Shown piece by piece: positions 63,920 to 64,000 of a stretch of DNA of 64,000 nt. This DNA comes from Haloterrigena sp. H1 (lineage in GTDB: Archaea; Halobacteriota; Halobacteria; Halobacteriales; Natrialbaceae). The notes beneath the pieces are model-generated. The model had not been told where the DNA came from, did not search any database, and saw nothing but the letters and a program-made list of their open reading frames with translations. The stretch is from NCBI RefSeq assembly GCF_005938085.1, contig NZ_SMZK01000001.1:496001-560000 (forward strand), written 5' to 3'. Every line of letters begins with the position of its first letter. Position 1 is the stretch's first letter. The translations under genes and the position numbers were made by a program.

Positions 63920-64000
63920 ATGGCACTCCTCCAGAAGCTGAAGTCCCTGTTGGGGTTCGGCGGGTCGGACTCGGAGCGCAGGCGCTCTCGAGAGGTCGGG
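63920..64000 (+). CDS. Unidentified gene, 5' end only (runs off window)
   Basis: An ATG at 63920 opens a frame to the window edge: MALLQKLKSLLGFGGSD and a basic ERRRSREVG stretch. An AT-rich box GAATTTAAGTG about 25-30 bases upstream supports a leaderless start. The short hydrophobic N-terminus followed by charged residues recalls the haloarchaeal helix-hairpin-helix proteins often found after aroE, but 27 residues are too few to be sure. Confidence 0.5.
   Translation, partial: MALLQKLKSLLGFGGSDSERRRSREVG

Overview
The window is a piece of a haloarchaeal chromosome. Every predicted protein is rich in Asp and Glu, codon third positions are GC-rich, and the families are typical Halobacteria ones (CetZ, FtsZ1, Azf glucose-6-phosphate dehydrogenase, MptD, Bat-type PAS/GAF/HTH sensor, TFS, GTG and leaderless starts). 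The 16S rRNA gene begins ATTCCGGTTGATCC and ends with the archaeal anti-Shine-Dalgarno tail; its look suggests the Natrinema/Haloterrigena group (an impression; no alignment was run).

Layout. 1-943: 5' part of glucose-6-phosphate isomerase (3' end off the window). 1178-6760: one complete rRNA operon with tandem promoters, 16S, tRNA-Ala(UGC), 23S and two tandem 5S genes, with long inverted processing stems around 16S and 23S. 7-13 kb: PadR regulator, cold shock protein, preQ0/queuosine-precursor-type transporter, M29 aminopeptidase, DUF309 protein, Azf dehydrogenase and MptD. 13-21 kb: a glycosyltransferase/hypothetical/NUDIX operon, small zinc finger protein, membrane-anchored DHH phosphoesterase, SDR, sulfite-oxidase family enzyme and CetZ tubulin. 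21-28 kb: coiled-coil protein, ATP-grasp ligase, SppA, DUF373 membrane protein, diphthamide synthase Dph6 with a duplicated 3' tail, and small membrane proteins. 28-32 kb: a PurN-PurH fusion divergent from PurB, then paired half-size EamA transporters. 33-39 kb: a compact lysine/DAP operon read on the minus strand in the order dapA-dapB-dapD-lysA-dapF-dapE. 39-50 kb: HtpX, NYN RNase-like protein, PUA protein, HD hydrolase, NAC, TrmI, TFS, an MFS transporter, several haloarchaeal DUFs, Ap4A-type NUDIX and an S10-like protein. 50-64 kb: M20 amidohydrolase, second M48 protease, DUF4397 lipoprotein, geranylgeranyl reductase divergent from a 2Fe-2S ferredoxin, FtsZ1, D-aminoacyl-tRNA deacylase, Bat-like sensor, DUF7344-like HTH protein, Na/Ca exchanger, AroE, and the start of one further gene.

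The genes are mostly core housekeeping: translation, cell division and shape, purine, lysine, shikimate and lipid synthesis, and proteolysis. The least ordinary content lies in the gaps. There are two families of short palindromic elements with TGATAC-type ends (113 bp and about 85 bp); four of six copies begin exactly on the TGA stop codon of an adjacent gene, and one pair differs by inversion of the hairpin loop. Two genes (dph6 and purH) have an extra copy of their own 3' coding tail beyond a related T-rich intergenic element. The two 5S genes have diverged with compensatory base-pair changes. No CRISPR array, transposase, prophage or integrase gene was seen.
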